A stretch of DNA of 41,502 nt, taken from contig NZ_MKJY01000566.1 in NCBI RefSeq assembly GCF_001942465.1, positions 1 through 41,502 on the forward strand, read 5' to 3'. The notes beneath the pieces are model-generated. The model was not told the DNA's origin. It saw nothing but the letters and a program-made list of their open reading frames with translations, and did no database searches. A program made the translations under genes and the position numbers. Positions 1 to 8,401 of this stretch are shown here, one piece after another. Within the stretch, counting starts at the first letter, position 1, and each line of letters begins with the position of its first letter. The DNA comes from Actinomadura sp. CNU-125. Lineage in GTDB: Bacteria; Actinomycetota; Actinomycetes; Streptosporangiales; Streptosporangiaceae.

Positions 1-127
1 GCACGCCCAGGTCGCGGCCCGGCCGGGGTCGCGGCCGCCGATGCGGAGTTCGCCCAGCCCGGCGAGCCGCCGCGCGCGGCGCGGCTGACCGCGCCCGCGC
101 CGCCGAGGACGCCGCCCGGACCGTCAC
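1..127 (-). CDS. Start of a saccharopine-dehydrogenase-like NAD(P)-binding reductase (partial, frame-broken)
   Basis: Only the first ~40 codons lie in the window. A GTG at 127-125 overlaps the TGA stop of the upstream NRPS gene (GTGA), the usual sign of translational coupling. Read with one missing base near 110 and a second frame change near 70, the segment gives a glycine-rich dinucleotide-binding start (VLGGAGAVSRA) followed by RRLAGLGELRIGGRDPGRAA, the pattern of saccharopine dehydrogenase/opine-type reductases at the first beta-alpha-beta unit. In metallophore clusters a reductase acting on the NRPS product is common, so the placement makes sense. No single frame is open with a sensible protein, so the call rests on piecing frames together. 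A thiazolinyl-imine reductase is the main alternative. Confidence 0.35.
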   Translation of the reverse strand, partial: MTVRAASSAARARSAAPRAAARRAGRTPHRRPRPRPGRDLGV

Positions 128-2100
128 GCGGCGTCCGTCCGGGCGCGGACGGACGCGGCGAGGCCCGCGACGGTCGGGGCGTCGAGGAACTCGCGGACGG
201 TCGGCACCGGGCCGTCGCCCGCGAGCCGGGCGAGGGCGCGGACGGCGAGGAGGGAGTCGCCGCCGAGGGCGAAGAACGTGGTCGCGCGGTCCAGGACGGG
301 GACGCCGAGGACGTCCTCCCACAGCGCGCAGATCCGCTGTTCGAGGTCGTCGCGGGGCGGGCCGCCGGCCGCCTCCGCCGCGCCCTCGGGCAGCCGGTCG
401 AGGGTGCGGCCGGAGGCGGGCCCGGGGTCGCGGGCGGACGGCAGGTCGACGGGCTCGTCCCAGCCGGGGCCGTCGGCGAGGGCTCCGATGAGCGCGTGCA
501 GCCCGGCGAAGGCCGTGTCGACCTCGGCGGGGTCGAACAGCTCGTCCACCAGGGAGAACACGGCGGCCATCTCGCCGTGCAGCTCGTAGAAGCGGGCTTC
601 GAGGGCGACCTGCGGGGTGCGGAGCTGGTGGTGGTAGTCGGCGAAGTCGAGGTCGCCGAGCGGCCCGGCCGACTCGACCTGCTCCGCGCCGACGGCCGCG
701 TCCATCCCGAGGGTGCTCTGGAACACGACGGGTCCGACCGGACGGGTCGTCCCGCGCCGCCGCGCCAGCTCCCGCGACACCTCCACGCCGGAGATCAGGT
801 TGTGCGCGGCGGCCTCGGTGAGGGTGCGCTGCGCGGCGCGGGCGAGGTCGGCGAACGGGCGGCCGGGCTCGGGCTCGACGGGCAGCAGCATCGTGGCGGC
901 GAACGCGCCGAACACCCGGTGGACGTCCGGGTGCAGCGGCAGCCGGTTGAGCTGCAGGGAGTTCAGCAGCATCCGGCGGTGCCCGCCCCACCGGGCGAGG
1001 ACGACGGCGAACGCGGCGAGCATCGCGGCGGACGGGGTGACGTCGCGGGCGGTGCAGTGCTCGCGCAGCGCCGCCCAGCGGGACGCCGGCAGGTGCGCCG
1101 ACCGGGTGCCCATCAGGGTCGGCCGGACGTCGCGGGGGTCGGCGCGCAGCGGGAGCGCGGGGGCGCCCGGGACGTCGTCGAGGGCCGCCCACCACCAGTC
1201 GCGGTCGGCGGCCCAGGCGGGGGTGTCGCGCAGCCGGTCCTGCGCGGTCACGTAGTCGCCGAAGTCGACTTCGAGGGGCGCGGGGACCGCGTTCCAGTCG
1301 GCGGCGAGGGCGAGCAGCTCGCGGTTGAGGAGCGTCGCCGACCAGCCGTCCAGGGTCAGCAGGCTCATCGCGGTGTGCAGCCGCCCCCGGCCGCCGGGCA
1401 GCAGGCTCAGCCGGACGTCGACGCCGGGGCCGTGCTGCGGGTCGGGCCCGGCGGTGCTCATCTCGTCGCGGAGGGCGGCGAGCGTGTCCCGCACCGTCGC
1501 GCCGTCCGCGTCCCGCAGGTCGTAGAGGCGCGGGACGGGGACGGCGCCGGGCTCGTCCGGGTGCAGGACGCGCTGGGTGCCGTCCGGCAGGACGCGCGCC
1601 CGCAGCATCGGCTGGTGGACGGCGAGCCGCCGCAGCGCGTCTTCGAGCGCCTCGGCGGCCTCGTCGCCGTCCATGCCGGTGAGGGCGACGTCGGCGTAGA
1701 AGTGCGCCGAGTCGTACGACAGCTCCCAGGCGCCCTGCTGGCCGATGAAGTAGCCCTGCTGGAGCGGCATCAGCGGGAACGGGGCGCCCGGGTCGGCGCG
1801 CCGCTCGATGTCGACTGGCAGTGCCCGCGCCGTGCCGCCGGTGCGCCGCCGCACGAGGTCGGCGAGGCCGTCGAGGGTGATCTCCACGGTGACGTCCGCC
1901 AGCGCCAGCTCGACGGCCAGCCTGCTGCGGACCAGCGCCGACAGCCGGACGGTCAAGACGGAGTCGCCGCCGAGCCGCACGAAACTCACGTCGGGTGGGA
2001 CGTCGTCCGGTTCGAGATCGAGGAGCTCGCCCCAGATCGCCGCCAGCTCCGCCGTGACCGACTCCGTGACCGACTCCGTGCCGTCGACCGTGGATCGCAT
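124..2100 (-). CDS. NRPS protein: carrier - condensation/cyclization-like domain - carrier
   Basis: 658 residues. The first carrier domain spans roughly 15-90 with its phosphopantetheine serine at Ser47 (VRLGGDSVL); a second lies near 575-650 with Ser616 (FALGGDSLL). Between them is a condensation-superfamily domain opening with FPLMPLQQGYFIGQQ at ~108-122, the signature start of heterocyclization (Cy) domains. The Cy core motif DxxxxDxxS appears here as SLLTLDGWS (246-254), so the second Asp and the Ser are kept but the first Asp is Ser. No adenylation or thioesterase domain is present, so a partner enzyme must load the carriers. Cy domains make thiazoline/oxazoline rings in metallophores such as coelibactin and yersiniabactin; that role here is inferred. 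ATG at 2100 is preceded by a GGGGTGGG-like ribosome site, and a Zur-like palindrome lies just upstream. The downstream gene overlaps it by 4 nt. Confidence 0.85.
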   Translation of the reverse strand: MRSTVDGTESVTESVTAELAAIWGELLDLEPDDVPPDVSFVRLGGDSVLTVRLSALVRSRLAVELALADVTVEITLDGLADLVRRRTGGTARALPVDIERRADPGAPFPLMPLQQGYFIGQQGAWELSYDSAHFYADVALTGMDGDEAAEALEDALRRLAVHQPMLRARVLPDGTQRVLHPDEPGAVPVPRLYDLRDADGATVRDTLAALRDEMSTAGPDPQHGPGVDVRLSLLPGGRGRLHTAMSLLTLDGWSATLLNRELLALAADWNAVPAPLEVDFGDYVTAQDRLRDTPAWAADRDWWWAALDDVPGAPALPLRADPRDVRPTLMGTRSAHLPASRWAALREHCTARDVTPSAAMLAAFAVVLARWGGHRRMLLNSLQLNRLPLHPDVHRVFGAFAATMLLPVEPEPGRPFADLARAAQRTLTEAAAHNLISGVEVSRELARRRGTTRPVGPVVFQSTLGMDAAVGAEQVESAGPLGDLDFADYHHQLRTPQVALEARFYELHGEMAAVFSLVDELFDPAEVDTAFAGLHALIGALADGPGWDEPVDLPSARDPGPASGRTLDRLPEGAAEAAGGPPRDDLEQRICALWEDVLGVPVLDRATTFFALGGDSLLAVRALARLAGDGPVPTVREFLDAPTVAGLAASVRARTDAA

Positions 2101-2118
2101 CGCCCACCCCCACGTGAA

Positions 2119-2133
2119 TGAAAACCGTTATCG
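2119..2133 (-). promoter_or_regulatory. Candidate Zur box upstream of the NRPS gene
   Basis: On the minus strand the site reads CGATAACGGTTTTCA, 19 nt upstream of the NRPS start. It is a 7-1-7 inverted repeat with 5 of 7 pairs intact and matches 11 of 15 bases of the Streptomyces Zur consensus TGAAAATGATTTTCA as I recall it. It is nested in a wider AATGA...TCATT palindrome (2117-2141). A Fur-type or IdeR site is less likely because the TTAGGTTAG half-site is absent. No binding score could be computed. Confidence 0.5.
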
Positions 2134-2188
2134 AAATCATTGCATGGCGGGCATACCGGACGGAACCCCGGGGATCATCGGCGTCCGG

Positions 2189-3204
2189 TCAGCGGGCGAA
2201 GACCTCCAGCCGCCACGTCCCGTCCGGCCGCACGCCCTCCATCGCCTTCGCGACGGCCCCGGCGCCCGTGGACGCGGGCGCGCCCGCCTCGGCCGGGAGC
2301 ACGGCGACGTCCACCTCCGTCCGCTCACCGGGCACGACCCGGTGGTCCCAGACGACGCCGCGGAACTCGGCCACCTCGCAGTCGACGGGGGCGGGACGCC
2401 CGCCGGACTTCACGACCACGACGGCCGCACCGTCCAGGCACGTCACCCGCAGCCGCACCGTCTCGCCCGTCGGGACGAACGAGACCGTGCGGACGCGTCC
2501 GTCCCCCGTGCCCTTCGCCTCCGCCAGCCGCTCCAGGCCCTTCACGGGCAGGACATCGTCGTTCTCGGGCAGCCCGTAGCAGGTCTGGATCTCGCACTTC
2601 CCGCTGTAGATCCGGACGCTCCACCGGCCGGGCGCCGCCGAGTGCGAGTCGACGTACCGGTCGAGTTCGGCTGCCGTCCGCGGCTCGACGTCCCGGGGAA
2701 CCACGACCGCCCGGTACGTCACCGCGCCGCCGCCCTCGTCGTTCTGCCGGTAGCTCTCGAAGCTGCCGTTCTCATCGCAGCCACCGCCCGAAAGCGTCCC
2801 GTCCGAAGACACCTGGTACACCCTGGACGGCGCCGCGCACCGGTACTCGATCACCGTGTGCGGCCCGGTCGGCGTGTAGGTGATCTCCGCCGTCCGCCCG
2901 ATCGACCCGTACCGGATCTCGGCCAGCGGCTCCATCCCGTACTTGGGCTTCGAGGACGCGAACGCGTCGTTCGGCACGCCCGCGAGGACGGGCGCGTGCT
3001 CCGGCTTCGCCGGTCCCGCCCCCAGATCGGCGACGACCGGGATGATCGCCCCGGCCGCCAGGACGGCCCCCGCCGCCCCCGCCGCGAGCCGGATCCGGCG
3101 GCGCGCCGGATCGCGCGGAGCCGGTCGTGCAGGTCCGGCGGGACGCTCCCCCCGGCGGTGCGGCTCTCCATGACCTCGCGCAGGTCCTTCAGGTCTCGGC
3201 TCAT
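2189..3204 (-). CDS. Single-pass membrane protein coupled to the ECF sigma factor (frame break near 3100)
   Basis: The ATG at 3204 overlaps the sigma-factor stop (ATGA). The first ~34 residues (MSRDLKDLREVMESRTAG...) are a short cytoplasmic segment with an Arg-rich end; then the frame changes at about 3103-3095 (one base apparently lost) and continues as RRIRLAAGAAGAVLAAGAII, a transmembrane helix, followed by a ~270-residue extracytoplasmic domain with five or more cysteines, ending at 2189. This layout (sigma factor followed by a one-helix protein with a short cytoplasmic N-terminus) is common after SigE-family ECF genes, where the partner may act as an anti-sigma or an associated surface protein. 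No zinc-binding anti-sigma motif is visible. The outer domain is not recognised. Without the frame correction the outer part would have to start at a GTG near 2977 and lose its anchor, which is unlikely. Confidence 0.7.
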
Positions 3205-3710
3205 CGGTCAGTCCCTCCCCGCGGCGCCGCCGCGACGATCTCCGGGTCGATACGGAGCTTGGCGAGCGCCTTGCTGGCCTGGCTCTTCACGGTCCCCACC
3301 GAGCAGCCGAGGATCTCCGCGACGCGCGCCTCCGGCAGGTCCTCGAAGTACCGCAGGACGATCACCGCGCGCTGCCCCTGCGGCAACCGGCCGAGCGCCG
3401 CCCACAGGACGGCCTTGTCGTCGGCCGCGCCGAACGCGTCCGCCCCGTCGGGCCCGTCCGGCGGCGCCTCCGTCGGACGCTCCCCGCGCCAGCGGCGCCG
3501 CGCCCACGACGCGTGCGTGTTGACGAGGATCCGGTACACGTACGGGTCGGGGTCGGCGCCGACGCGCCGCCACGCCCGCCACGCCTTGACCAGCGCGGTC
3601 TGCAGCAGATCCTCCGCCTGGCCCCAGTCGCGGCACATCAGGTAGGCGGTTCTGAGCAGCCGCGGCGACCGCTCCGCCACGTATGCCGAATAGTCCGGCC
3701 GGTCCCGCAT
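3201..3710 (-). CDS. SigE-family ECF RNA polymerase sigma factor
   Basis: 169 residues, the usual size for the SigE subfamily. Region 2 is seen at the N-terminus (YVAERSPRLLRTAYLMCRDW, then AEDLLQTALVKAWRAW), which binds core polymerase and the -10 element; region 4 is at the C-terminus (LPQGQRAVIVLRYFEDLP, then VAEILGCSVGTVKSQASKAL), the helix-turn-helix that reads the -35 element. The chosen ATG at 3710 has a GGGAGGACGG ribosome site directly upstream; longer in-frame extensions run into the neighbouring exporter gene and look non-coding. The stop overlaps the start of the membrane protein downstream by 4 nt, so the two are surely co-translated. The signal sensed cannot be told from sequence. 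Confidence 0.93.
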   Translation of the reverse strand: MRDRPDYSAYVAERSPRLLRTAYLMCRDWGQAEDLLQTALVKAWRAWRRVGADPDPYVYRILVNTHASWARRRWRGERPTEAPPDGPDGADAFGAADDKAVLWAALGRLPQGQRAVIVLRYFEDLPEARVAEILGCSVGTVKSQASKALAKLRIDPEIVAAAPRGGTDR

Positions 3711-3736
3711 CCGTCCTCCCGGTGGTTTCCTGCCGA

Positions 3737-5133
3737 CTAGTACCGCCGGGACCCCGCGGATGGTTGCCCGGACCGTCCCGGGACGTCCGGTGGCGGCGGC
3801 GCGTCGCGGCGCGCGGGCAGCGCCCGGGACGCGGCCGCCACGACGCCCAGCATGACGGCCATCGCCAGGAAGGCGGCACCGTGCGTGCCGGTGGCGGCGG
3901 CGAGCACCGCGAGGCCGACCGCCCCGCCGACCTGCTTCGCGGTGTTCAGCAGGCCGGACGCGGCGCCCGCGTCCGCTCCGGCGACGCCCGCGGTGACCGT
4001 GGTGGTCAGCGGCGTGTTCAGCAGGCCGCCGCCGACCGACACCAGGACCGCCGGGCCGAGGACGTCCCCCGCGTACGTCCCGCCGCCGTCCGCCGCGACC
4101 GCGCTCTGCCACAGGAACCCCGCCGCCGCAACGGCCGAGCCCGCGGCGACGAGCACGCGGTCGTCCGCGCGCCGCATCAGCCGCGGCGTGACCTGGAGGC
4201 CGACGAGCATGGTGAGGAGCGTGTGCGGGAGGAAACCGAGCCCGGTCTCCAGCGCCGAGTAGCCGAGGCCGTCCTGCATGTAGAGGGTGAGGAAGTACCA
4301 CATCGGCACCTGGAAGCAGCCGCCCGCGAGCAGCATCAGGACGTTGCCGAGCCCGATCGCGCGGGACCGGAGCAGCCGCGGCGGGACGAGCGGGTCGGCC
4401 GCGCCGCGCGTCTCGATGACGGCGAGCGCGGCGAGCAGGACGAGCGCGCCGCCGAGCGTCCCGGCCGTACCGGCGTCCGTCCAGCCCGCGGACCCGGCCC
4501 GCATGATCCCGAAGGCGAGCAGCGCGAGCCCGGCGGTGGCGACGACCGCGCCGGGGACGTCGAGCGCCGGCGGGCGCCGCCGCGCCGCCCGTCCGGGACG
4601 CGCCGGGCCAGGACGGCGGCGGCCAGCCCGACCGGCACGTTGACCAGCAGGATCCACCGCCACGACAGCGCCTCGGTGAGCAGCCCGCCGACGAGGTTCC
4701 CGGCCGCCCCGCCGACCAGGCCGACGGCCGTCCAGACGGCGAGGGCGCGGGTCCGCCGCGTCCCCTCCGGGATCGTCGTGGTGATGATCGTCAACGTGGC
4801 GGGGGCGAGGACGGCCGCGCCGATCCGCGCCGCGGCGCGCGCGGCGATCAGCGTGCCGGGCGCCGTGGCGAGGCCGCCGACCAGGCTGGGCAGGCAGAAC
4901 AGCAGCAGGCCCGCCAGGAAGGTCCGGCGCGCCCCGGCGATGTCGGCGAGCCGCCCGCCGAGCAGCAGGAACCCGGCGAACGCGAGCGTGTAGGCGCCCG
5001 CGACCCACGGCAGGTCGGCGGCGGCGACGCCGAGGTCGTCCTGGACGGCGGGCAGCGCGACGTTCACCACCGAGACGTCCAGGACGACCATGAACTGCGC
5101 GGCGCACGCGAGCGCGAGGACGACCCGTCCCAT
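3737..5133 (-). CDS. DHA2-type MFS drug exporter (frame break near 4585)
   Basis: Multi-pass major facilitator protein of the 14-helix drug:H+ antiporter type. The N-terminal half opens with VLDVSVVNVALPAVQDDLGV, the DHA2 motif in helix 1 (motif D1), and has a motif-A-like GGRLADIAGARRTF loop. At about 4575-4595 the frame changes (one base apparently missing in a GCGGCGGCG run); the rest continues through the remaining helices to the stop at 3737. The ATG at 5133 is chosen because GGAGGTGG sits 4-11 nt before it; the GTG at 5145 has no such site. It is divergent from a TetR gene, and an operator copy lies at 5149-5166 just upstream of its ribosome site, so it is probably repressed by that TetR until a toxic ligand binds. 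Substrate unknown. Confidence 0.88.
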
Positions 5134-5148
5134 CGCCACCTCCACAAA

Positions 5149-5166
5149 CCGATGCGGTCACATTGC
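5149..5166. promoter_or_regulatory. Second TetR operator copy, in the exporter leader
   Basis: CCGATGCGGTCACATTGC matches 14 of 18 positions of the perfect palindrome at 5275-5292. The left half-site CCGATGCG is identical and the right one is degenerate. It lies just upstream of the exporter ribosome site. Confidence 0.6.
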
Positions 5167-5254
5167 TTTGCTCGACTCGCAGGCTACGCGCCCGACGCGG
5201 CGCCCACAAACCTCCGCCGAGGCAAGGAAACCGGGAAGCCCTGAGGTGCCGCGC

Positions 5255-5260
5255 TAGACT
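5255..5260 (+). promoter_or_regulatory. Candidate -10 element of the tetR gene
   Basis: TAGACT lies 20 nt before the operator palindrome and 50 nt before the tetR start. No convincing -35 hexamer is visible, as is common in actinomycetes. If it is used, the operator falls in the early transcribed leader. Confidence 0.35.
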
Positions 5261-5274
5261 CATAGGAGGGCAAT

Positions 5275-5292
5275 CCGATGCGAGCGCATCGG
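5275..5292. promoter_or_regulatory. Primary TetR operator: perfect 18-bp palindrome
   Basis: CCGATGCGAGCGCATCGG is a perfect 8-2-8 inverted repeat placed between the candidate -10 and the ribosome site (5298-5307) of the divergent tetR gene. A degenerate copy stands in front of the exporter gene. Position, symmetry and duplication support autoregulation and exporter repression by the adjacent TetR. Confidence 0.7.
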
Positions 5293-5309
5293 AAAACGGG
5301 GAGAGAGTG

Positions 5310-5902
5310 ATGGAGCGGCGCACGCGCGGGCCCGGGGTCCGGCACGAGGAGCGGCGGAACGAGATCGCCGACGCGGTCCTGGCGATCGTCGCCGAGCGCG
5401 GCCTGGCGGCGGTGTCGCTGACCGAGGTCGCGGCGCGCGCGGACGTCTCGCCCGGACGCGTCCAGCACTACTTCCCCGCCAAGCAGCGGCTCATCGAGGC
5501 CGCCTTCGACCGGGGCAACGCGCTGAGCGCCGCGCGGATCCGCGCGCGGATCGGCCGCGACCTCGCCGACGCCCCGCCCCGGGACGTCCTCACGGTCGTC
5601 CTCACCGAGCTGATCGCCCGCGACGCCGAGACGCGCGCGCACATGCGCGTCCGGCAGTCGTTCACCGCGCTGGCCCTCGCCGACGAGGCGATCGCCGCGC
5701 GCATGCGCGCCGAGTACGCGCGCTTCCACGGCGAGGTCGCCGACGTGCTGCGCCGCGGCGGCGCCGCCGACCCCGAGACCGCCGCCGTCGACCTGATCGC
5801 GCACGCCGAGGGCCTCGCCTACTACGTCCTGATCGGCGTCACCGACCCGGACGCCGAGCGCGCGCGAGCGTCGAACGGTCGGTCGCCGCCCTACCCGGGT
5901 GA
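5310..5902 (+). CDS. TetR-family transcriptional repressor (frame break near 5865)
   Basis: About 197 residues. The N-terminal helix-turn-helix is clear: NEIADAVLAIVAERGLAAVS, then LTEVAARADVSPGRVQHYFP with the F/Y-F tail usual for TetR, followed by KQRLIEAAFDRG. The C-terminal ligand domain includes a run ending AYYVLIGVTDPD. At about 5860-5870 one base appears lost in a GCGCGCGCG run; corrected, the protein ends ASVERSVAALPG with TGA at 5900-5902, a normal TetR ending. Uncorrected, the frame runs nearly 1 kb into unrelated DNA. ATG 5310 follows GGGGAGAGAG. It very likely controls itself and the divergent exporter through the two matching palindromes. Confidence 0.88.
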
Positions 5903-6304
5903 CGGGGCGGCGCGGCGGAGGACGCGGGCGAACGTCCCGAAGTTTCGGGGGTGCGGGTGCCCGTCGCCCGGCGCCTCCAGCACCCAGCCGTCGCTCGCGA
6001 CGGCGCTGCGCGGGTGCCGCAGCACGGCCTCGACGTCGGCCTCCGCCATCGCGTGGTTGACGATCATCACGGCGGTGTCGTGCGCGGCGAGGACGGCAGG
6101 ACGGCCACGGCCGGTTCGGTGCCGTCGGCCCCGCCACCACGCCCGCCCGGCATCGGTCAGCCGCCGCCAGCGGCGGCTCAGCGTCATCGGCGCCGCCCCC
6201 AGCACCGGGCCGAGCTCCGACCACGCCGCCCGCGGGTTCGCCTGCACCGCGTCGATCAGCGCGAGGTCCACCTCGTCGAGCATCGTCCCGTCGGCTCCGG
6301 CCAT
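5891..6304 (-). pseudogene. Chimeric remnant: Lrp/AsnC N-terminus joined to an internal D-aminoacylase fragment
   Basis: The first ~55 residues are an Lrp-type helix-turn-helix (LDEVDLALIDAVQANPRAAW, SELGPVLGAAPMTLSRRWRR). Then the sequence jumps to the C-terminal part of an N-acyl-D-amino-acid deacylase: a segment readable as GADGTEPAVAVL in a neighbouring frame, then AAHDTAVMIVNHAMAEADVE and SDGW...HPHPRNFGTFARVLRR, with the SDG aspartate and HPR-x-GTF signature of that amidohydrolase family. The usual last ~100 residues of the enzyme are absent and the stop falls in the tail of tetR. Neither parent protein can work. The simplest origin is a deletion between adjacent same-strand genes. Seen: the two family signatures in one reading frame. 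Inferred: the deletion. Confidence 0.65.
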
Positions 6305-6364
6305 TGCCCCATCACAGCACCCCGCGCCTCCCGGCCGGACGGCCCGGTCGTCCCGGACGTCCGG

Positions 6365-7018
6365 TCAGCCGTGCGCCCCCGCGGCGCGGAGGGTCCGGTC
6401 GAGCCACTGCAGGAGCGCGATGTCGGGGCGGCAGCGACGGTTCCGTTCGGGGCGGCGGGAGGCCCGGAAGACGGACGTGCGCGTGCCGTTCGGGACGACG
6501 AGGATTTCGAGATCGACCAGCCCCCAGTACCGGACGACCTCCAGCCGTTCGTGCCCCGTGCGGTCCGGCGGGTCCAGCCGCCGCACGGTCGTCGCGGCGT
6601 CGCGGTCGAGGACGTCCCGTGCCCGCGACGGGCCTTGCAGGAGCACGCCCTGCAGGGGCGGGACGACCGGTCCCGGCTTGTGCCCGGCGTGCCAGACGGC
6701 GTGCAGGCCGTCGACCTCGCCGCGCCGCAGCCAGCCGGGGAGGGGCCCGTCGGACGTCACGAGCGCCGCCGCCCCGTCGGGCAGCGCGCCGAGGAGATCG
6801 AGGGCTTCGCCGGTGCTCATGAACCCGACGCGGAAAAGGTGCGAATCCTCGATGTAGTTGTGCTGGGCGACCGCGAATTCGTCGATGTCCCATTTCAGCC
6901 GGGAAATCCACGTTCGCGAACTCGATCCCCAGCGCCAACTCCGCGCCCCCAGGTGCGACTTGTCGTAGACGTCCTCTACGCTCCTGCGAACATGTCGCAA
7001 TGGACCCCCCGCACGCAA
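6365..7018 (-). CDS. Unrecognised soluble protein, start uncertain
   Basis: Up to 217 residues, no family recognised. The convincing part begins at WDIDEFAVAQHNYIEDSHLF and runs to the stop at 6365; it is rich in charged and aromatic residues, lacks membrane segments, and ends with a helix (DIALLQWLDRTLRAAGAHG). The upstream start at 7018 overlaps the divergent membrane-protein gene by 27 nt, which is awkward. An alternative is a frame change near 6895, where a neighbouring frame reads ELALGIEFANVDFPAE and would put the start near the GTG at 6911. The sequence does not decide between them. The gene stands alone, divergent from the next gene and downstream of no one. Confidence 0.5.
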   Translation of the reverse strand: MRAGGPLRHVRRSVEDVYDKSHLGARSWRWGSSSRTWISRLKWDIDEFAVAQHNYIEDSHLFRVGFMSTGEALDLLGALPDGAAALVTSDGPLPGWLRRGEVDGLHAVWHAGHKPGPVVPPLQGVLLQGPSRARDVLDRDAATTVRRLDPPDRTGHERLEVVRYWGLVDLEILVVPNGTRTSVFRASRRPERNRRCRPDIALLQWLDRTLRAAGAHG

Positions 7019-8401
7019 AAGGTTTTATGGACCACCGCCGCCGTGGTGAGCGCGGCACCGCTCGTCCTGGCCTTGGGCTACTCGCTGTTCGGCGGACCGT
7101 CCGTGAAGGTCGGCATGGGCATCATTCCCACAGGGCAATGCCAGGGCTGGATGCGGCAAACCGACCTGTGGTCCGTGCCCGGGTACACACTCCTCCAGGG
7201 ACGGCCGTGGGCGATCGTCCTGCCGGCGTTCCTCGTGTGGCTGCTCGTCAAGCGGCGCGCGGTCGGCTGGACGACCGTCGCGCTCCTGACCCCGCTCCTC
7301 CTCGCCGAACCGGCGTTGTTCGCCTACGACGTCGCGAGGTGGGGGCGAACGTGCGTGGAGCTCTGGTACACGTTCGGCGCGGGCGAGGTCTTCTGGCAGG
7401 TGTACGACCTGCTGCCGCTCGCGCTCGTCCTCGCGGCGACGTACCGTCCGGGGCCGGTCGTGGTCCGGACGGCCGCCGCGCTCGCCGTCACGGTGCCGCT
7501 GTTCGCCGCCGCCGGTGACCGGGGCGCCCCGGTCCCGCTGTCGAGTCCGGAGGCGTGCAAGGACGCCGCAAACCTCTTCCGGAGAGATGACGACATATCG
7601 GCGCGGTCCGTCGAAAACATGCCGGAACGCGAAAGGAAGCTCGCCTACCTGTGCGCGATGCGTGACTACAACAGCCTGTATCCCGGGTCGCCTCCCCGAC
7701 GCGCATTCCCCGACCAACCATCCGATGCGATCCTCTTGGACGATGGACGCCGCGCCTGCGACGGCGAGCGGCGAACCCGGATACGGCCCGCCCGGCAGCC
7801 GTCATTGCAGGTTTACGTTTACCTGTGCCCGAAGGTCGCGGCTGCTCAGCAGGCGGAGATGCAGCGCGCGCAGGCGAAGGCCACCGCGGAGTCCGAACGG
7901 GTAGAGGCGAAGATCGAGGCGTTCTGCGAACGTAAAGTGCCGGACGCCGACGTCCGTCCCGTTCGGGAGTACACCAGGGTCCTCTGGGGCGGCCTCATGC
8001 GCGCCTACAGCGTGGGCGAACTCGCCGAAGGGTCGCCGTACGACGAAGGGGTTCCGGACGAGCTGGTCGTCGCGGACGGCGGAGCCGCGCTCGTCACGAC
8101 CGACACCGAGGACCGCGTCTGCCTGACCGTCCGGGCGTACCGGCGGGAACCGCCGCCCGCGCTCGGCGGCTGGGACCACGTCGTCGAGGTCGGCTTCGAC
8201 AGCCCGGACGGGAAGACGACGATCGAGCAGATCGACTCGCCGCCCGGCTTCCCGGCCGTCACCGCCGCGGGCGACGGGCACTACCGGCTGCGCCTGCACG
8301 TGTCCGGACGCGACGAGGCCGACTCATGGCCGTACCCCGCCGAGCGGCATCTCCTCGTCGTCTTCCCCGGGCGTTCCGAGAAGACGGAAGTCCTCAAGTA
8401 G
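6992..8401 (+). CDS. Unrecognised membrane protein with ~5 helices and a long soluble tail
   Basis: 469 residues. Five hydrophobic segments are visible at about 11-33, 71-86, 91-112, 136-151 and 156-174; the rest is soluble. A short Ala/Glu-rich coiled-coil-like stretch (AAAQQAEMQRAQAKATAESE) lies around 285-310, and cysteines occur in SPEACKDA, YLCAMRD, YLCPK and AFCERK. The C-terminal ~130 residues look like a beta-rich domain. No family is recognised. ATG 6992 is the first good start; no strong ribosome site is seen. The 3' end overlaps the convergent gene by 78 nt, an unusually long convergent overlap. Base composition in 7560-7960 is a little lower in GC than its surroundings. Confidence 0.75.
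   Translation: MSQWTPRTQKVLWTTAAVVSAAPLVLALGYSLFGGPSVKVGMGIIPTGQCQGWMRQTDLWSVPGYTLLQGRPWAIVLPAFLVWLLVKRRAVGWTTVALLTPLLLAEPALFAYDVARWGRTCVELWYTFGAGEVFWQVYDLLPLALVLAATYRPGPVVVRTAAALAVTVPLFAAAGDRGAPVPLSSPEACKDAANLFRRDDDISARSVENMPERERKLAYLCAMRDYNSLYPGSPPRRAFPDQPSDAILLDDGRRACDGERRTRIRPARQPSLQVYVYLCPKVAAAQQAEMQRAQAKATAESERVEAKIEAFCERKVPDADVRPVREYTRVLWGGLMRAYSVGELAEGSPYDEGVPDELVVADGGAALVTTDTEDRVCLTVRAYRREPPPALGGWDHVVEVGFDSPDGKTTIEQIDSPPGFPAVTAAGDGHYRLRLHVSGRDEADSWPYPAERHLLVVFPGRSEKTEVLK

Noticed and set aside
496..2121. Long plus-strand open frame opposite the NRPS gene
   Set aside because: Its translation is Arg/Gly/Val-rich low-complexity sequence without domains, a mirror of the high-GC coding strand.
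2117..2141. IdeR/DmdR iron box
   Set aside because: The TTAGGTTAG-type half-sites are absent; the core fits Zur better.
5951..6990. Upstream extension of the membrane-protein frame (6992-8401)
   Set aside because: The extension is anticoding to the genes at 5891-7018 and has no protein character; the helices and a sensible ATG start at 6992.
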